Below are positions 5,912 to 8,108 of a DNA stretch of 8,108 nt, in pieces. The translations under genes were made by a program, and so were the position numbers. How positions within the stretch are numbered: the stretch's first letter is position 1; each line of letters opens with the position of its first letter. This stretch comes from Thermoanaerobaculia bacterium (lineage in GTDB: Bacteria; Bacteroidota; Bacteroidia; Chitinophagales; Saprospiraceae): NCBI GenBank assembly GCA_023151335.1, contig JAKLJF010000185.1:431-8538 (forward strand). The letters are read 5' to 3'. Under the pieces are notes generated by a model, which saw only the letters and a program-made list of their open reading frames with translations, was not told where the DNA came from and ran no database searches.

Positions 5912-6763
5912 ATGACACTCAGAAACTTCAGCTTCGCCTTTTTTTGCGCTGCCGCGCTGACGGCCTCCGCCCAATCATCCGGTTTCGCCGGCGCTTCCAA
6001 CTCCTGGTATATCGAAGAAGTATTCACCCACCCCGACAATAAAACGTACTATTCCTTTGAAACAGGCGGCGACACCATACTGCAGGGCATCCTCTACCGC
6101 AAACTGCACAAAGGCCCCTGGCTGAGCGGCGCCGTGCGGGAAGACAGCGCGGGAACGGTGTATTACGTCGACTTTCAGGGCCTCTACGTCGGCGCCGGCC
6201 CAAACCGGGAACTGGAGTTGTACAAATTCGGCGCGGCGCCGGGCGACTCCACGGTTTTCCGGCGCAGCAGCGACAGCCTGAAGATCAAATACGTGGTGAC
6301 GGCGGTCGATTCGGCGGACATTTATGGCGCCATGCGCAGAACCCTGCAGGTAATAGCCGAAACCAACGGGTATTATTCCGATACCTGGATCGCGGGTATC
6401 GGCAGCGCGCAAATGCCGTTGCTGCCGCTGGAAGCCGTCACCGAATACGGCTGGACGCTGCTTTGTTTCAACCATGTCAACGATGCGGGGGAAAGTTGCC
6501 TGATGGCACAGAAAGAGGCCTACCGGGAAACGGATATTACCCTTGCCCCGAACCCAGCCAGCACATATTTCGAAGTTACCATGCCGCCGGCATGGTGGCC
6601 CGCCATCCGGAGCGTCCGCTTGTTCGATACGGCCGGGCGCATCAGGCTTGCCGCCGGCGAACGGCCCCCGTTCCGGCTGGAGACCGCGCATCTGCCGCCC
6701 GGCGTGTATGTGCTCGAAATCCGGGTTGGGACGTCGGTTTTGCGGAAAAAAGTGGTAAAGTAG
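5912..6763 (+). CDS. Secreted protein with C-terminal type IX secretion sorting domain
   Basis: This 283-residue protein has a Sec signal peptide (MTLRNFSFAFFCAAALTASA, cleavage before Gln21). Its last 75 or so residues are a type A T9SS sorting domain: ITLAPNPASTYFEV (209-222), SVRLFDTAGR (234-243), LPPGVYVLEI (261-270), and the terminal SVLRKKVVK. These signals direct export across the outer membrane by the Por/Gld machinery and usually anchoring to the surface. The central region (about 28-200) is rich in short beta-strands and aromatics (YYSFETGGDTILQGILYRKL, GTVYYVDFQGLYVGAG, YGWTLLCFNHVNDAGE). It matches no enzyme motif I recognise, so the protein's activity is unknown. In this region there are only two cysteines (185, 196). 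The upstream promoter-like pair suggests it is transcribed on its own. A strong hairpin lies 28 bases after the stop. Confidence 0.88.
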   Translation: MTLRNFSFAFFCAAALTASAQSSGFAGASNSWYIEEVFTHPDNKTYYSFETGGDTILQGILYRKLHKGPWLSGAVREDSAGTVYYVDFQGLYVGAGPNRELELYKFGAAPGDSTVFRRSSDSLKIKYVVTAVDSADIYGAMRRTLQVIAETNGYYSDTWIAGIGSAQMPLLPLEAVTEYGWTLLCFNHVNDAGESCLMAQKEAYRETDITLAPNPASTYFEVTMPPAWWPAIRSVRLFDTAGRIRLAAGERPPFRLETAHLPPGVYVLEIRVGTSVLRKKVVK

Positions 6764-6790
6764 TCTTAAACCTCCGCACTTAACCGCTCT

Positions 6791-6835
6791 ATATTCGGCC
6801 AAAAACAATATTTTTTATAAACTTTGGCCGGATAT
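6791..6835 (+). terminator. Long hairpin after the T9SS-cargo gene
   Basis: The arm at 6791-6803 (ATATTCGGCCAAA) pairs with 6823-6835 (TTTGGCCGGATAT), giving a 13-bp stem with a single G-U wobble and a 19-base AT-rich loop. It sits 28 bases after the stop codon at 6763 and could end transcription. There is no clean T run after the stem, and both arms are also members of the GGCC palindrome array, so an operator role is equally possible. Confidence 0.4.
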
Positions 6836-6889
6836 GATATTTGTCTTTGGCCAAAATATCAAAAAAATGTTATTTTTGGCCAAAAATAA
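6792..6889. repeat. Array of four GGCC-centred palindromic elements upstream of the ATPase gene
   Basis: Four elements share a TTnGGCCnA/G core and have their centres at 6798.5, 6827.5, 6850.5 and 6879.5, giving spacings of 29, 23 and 29 bases. The third (6846-6855, TTTGGCCAAA) is a perfect 10-bp palindrome. The fourth (6870-6889, TTATTTTTGGCCAAAAATAA) is a perfect 20-bp palindrome ending six bases before the ATG. Additional arms GATATTT (6836-6842) and AAATATC (6854-6860) flank the third. The arrangement suggests cooperative binding of a dimeric regulator. Confidence 0.75.
6846..6878 (+). promoter_or_regulatory. Candidate promoter of the AAA ATPase pseudogene, embedded in palindromes
   Basis: TTTG at 6846-6849 (-33) and TATTTTTG at 6871-6878 (exact TAnnTTTG) are 21 bases apart. 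Both boxes lie inside GGCC palindromes, so any protein bound there would block or modulate transcription. The -7 box is present on both strands because the palindrome is symmetric. Transcription would start near 6885, leaving only about ten bases before ATG 6896. Confidence 0.5.
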
Positions 6890-6895
6890 AGAAAA

Positions 6896-7700
6896 ATGAC
6901 AACTATGCTGGCAGGCAGGACCCGTGAAATCGAAAAACTGAACAAGCTGGCACAATCGCCAAAATCGGAATTCCTGGCGGTATACGGCAGGCGGCGCGTG
7001 GGCAAAACCTTTTTGATCAGGGAATACTTCGATAATCGTTTCGATTTTTGAAAAAGGCGGCTCTCTTACCCGCGAGGAGTTGATTAAAAACACACCGCTT
7101 ACGTCGGGCGGAAACCTGTCGAGAGTGCTGAGCGAACTGGAAGAAAGCGGATTTCTCAGTTCCTTTCAGCGATTTGGCCTGAAAAAGACGCATTTGGTTT
7201 ATTTTATCTCCGATTTCTACACGCTATTTTACTTCCGGTTCATAGAACAAGCCGGGAAATACGAGCCGAACATGTGGCTGAGCACAACCGACAGTCCTGT
7301 TTTCCGGGCCTGGTCGGGTCTTTCGTTTGAACAGGTGTGTTTTGCCCATGTGCCGCAAATCAAAAAAGCGTTGGGTATTTCCGGAGTGGCCAGCAGCACT
7401 TCTACCTGGCGGATACAAGGCAGCGCGGAGCAAAAAGGCAGTCAGATCGATCTGGTCATCGACCGGCGCGACCAAGTCATCAACCTGTTCGAGATCAAGT
7501 TTTCTATCGACAAGTTTGCCATTACCAAAGATTACGATGCCGCGCTCCGGCATAAAATACAAGCCTTCCGGGAGGCGACCGGTACCAGAAAGTCCGTCTT
7601 TTTAACCATGATCACGACGCATGGCCTGAAAGACAATGAATACCGATATTCCGTAGTCCAAAACGAACTGACTATGGACATCCTCTTCACTGCCCCATGA
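6896..7700 (+). pseudogene. AAA ATPase / DUF234-type ATP-binding protein, internally deleted and frameshifted
   Basis: From ATG 6896 the frame encodes 51 residues beginning MTTMLAGRTREIEKLNKLA and containing FLAVYGRRRVGKTFLIREYF. This includes a Walker A P-loop (GRRRVGKT, residues 31-38), as in the archaeal-type ATPase/DUF234 family. The frame then stops at TGA 7049-7051. In another frame, starting by about 7044, the family's C-terminal half appears: IFEKGGSLTREELI (the winged-helix-like start), GGNLSRVLSELEESGF, YFISDFYTLFYFRFI, and a PD-(D/E)XK nuclease-like core with Asp at 7449, Glu at 7491 and Lys at 7497 (QIDLVIDR then FEIKFS). It ends at TGA 7698-7700. Walker B and the rest of the ATPase core are absent. 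Family members are roughly 450-500 residues, so about 200 residues are probably missing. The gene cannot make a functional ATPase; translation of the C-terminal part alone is uncertain. Confidence 0.85.
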
Positions 7701-7725
7701 TCCGCTTCCGTTTTTTAGGTTGATA

Positions 7726-8108
7726 TTATTCTTTGTCGGCCAATAGGTTGATGCCCGCCAACACATCCGCGCGCAAAATGCGCTGCATCTTTTCCGGCTC
7801 CTCAAACATGGGGCTGTGCGCCGACTGTTCAAAAGTGTAAAAACCTTTTACCGGCGCTTCCAACTGTCGAAAATAGGATTTAGCCTCCGGGTAAGCGCAG
7901 GTGTAATCGTGAATGCCGTGAAAGAAGTAAACGGGAATATCGAGTTCAGGCACTTCCTTGCTCAAATCTGCGGACAACATTGTTTCCCACACGATACTAA
8001 CGCCGGAGCGGAATTTGCCGCGCCACAAATTGAATTTTTCCGCTAACGTATACCCCCGGAATTGCCAGGACGGCAAAAAAATGCCGCTGATCACCGAACG
8101 CATGTCAT
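7726..8108 (-). CDS. Alpha/beta hydrolase, C-terminal part (partial at window edge)
   Basis: The frame is open from the right edge to TAA 7726-7728 and shows 126 residues. The start and the nucleophile-serine half lie outside the window. The visible part begins with a lid-like segment (GYTLAEKFNLWRGKF), followed by VPELDIPVYFFHGIHDYTC, where the Asp of GIHDYT is the expected acid of the catalytic triad. Next is YTFEQSAHSPMFEEPEKM, where the His of SAHSP is the expected catalytic histidine. These motifs are typical of alpha/beta-hydrolase-fold enzymes of the prolyl-aminopeptidase-like group. The substrate cannot be told from this half. An internal Met at 8101-8103 is unlikely to be the start because the fold needs the missing N-terminal sheet. 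The gene converges on the ATPase pseudogene, with 25 bases between stops. Confidence 0.85.
   Translation of the reverse strand, partial: DMRSVISGIFLPSWQFRGYTLAEKFNLWRGKFRSGVSIVWETMLSADLSKEVPELDIPVYFFHGIHDYTCAYPEAKSYFRQLEAPVKGFYTFEQSAHSPMFEEPEKMQRILRADVLAGINLLADKE

Noticed and set aside
5975..6808. Minus-strand open frame across the T9SS-cargo gene
   Set aside because: It is antisense to a gene with both a signal peptide and a T9SS sorting tail, and shows no motifs of its own.
7701..7725. T run between the convergent ATPase pseudogene and hydrolase gene as a terminator
   Set aside because: A run of six T is present but no stem precedes it.

Overview
The window looks like chromosomal DNA from a member of the Bacteroidota, most likely a fairly GC-rich one such as a Chitinophagaceae relative. 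The evidence is a TonB-dependent receptor with an N-terminal carboxypeptidase-regulatory-like domain, a DUF4249 lipoprotein beside it, a protein with a type IX secretion (T9SS) sorting tail, AT-rich leaders without Shine-Dalgarno sequences, and several promoter-like TTTG...TAnnTTTG pairs. The genus is inference; no rRNA or tRNA gene is present to fix it.

Layout from left to right. Bases 1-306 (minus) are the N-terminal part of a GlxA-type regulator (DJ-1/PfpI domain) that runs off the left edge. A 502-base AT-rich divergent intergenic region follows. Next is a likely two-gene outer-membrane uptake unit: a TonB-dependent receptor (809-3142) and a DUF4249 lipoprotein (3230-4078). They are separated by six perfect copies of a 9-bp repeat that is also a G-quadruplex candidate. 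A promoter and inverted-repeat region (4080-4169) precedes a membrane-anchored NlpC/P60-like cysteine peptidase (4170-5025) whose frame is broken just after its catalytic-His motif. Convergent to it is an exported, probably outer-membrane protein of unknown function (5049-5774, minus). Divergent from that is a small secreted T9SS-cargo protein (5912-6763). An unusual array of four GGCC-centred palindromic elements (6791-6889) leads into a decayed AAA ATPase/DUF234-type gene (6896-7700) that has lost its middle. The right edge holds the C-terminal part of an alpha/beta hydrolase (7726-8108, minus).

How the genes work together: the receptor and lipoprotein probably form one surface complex that imports an unidentified ligand. 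Most of the remaining intact products are also envelope or secreted proteins, but apart from that pair nothing shows that they act in one pathway. Two of the eight genes are disrupted by short or internal losses, so the window is either undergoing gene decay or contains assembly errors at those points. I did not find a clear new defence, mobile or RNA-guided system. The least explained parts are the 9-bp/G-quadruplex repeat between receptor and lipoprotein, the GGCC palindrome array at the ATPase promoter, and the hairpin abutting the peptidase start codon.
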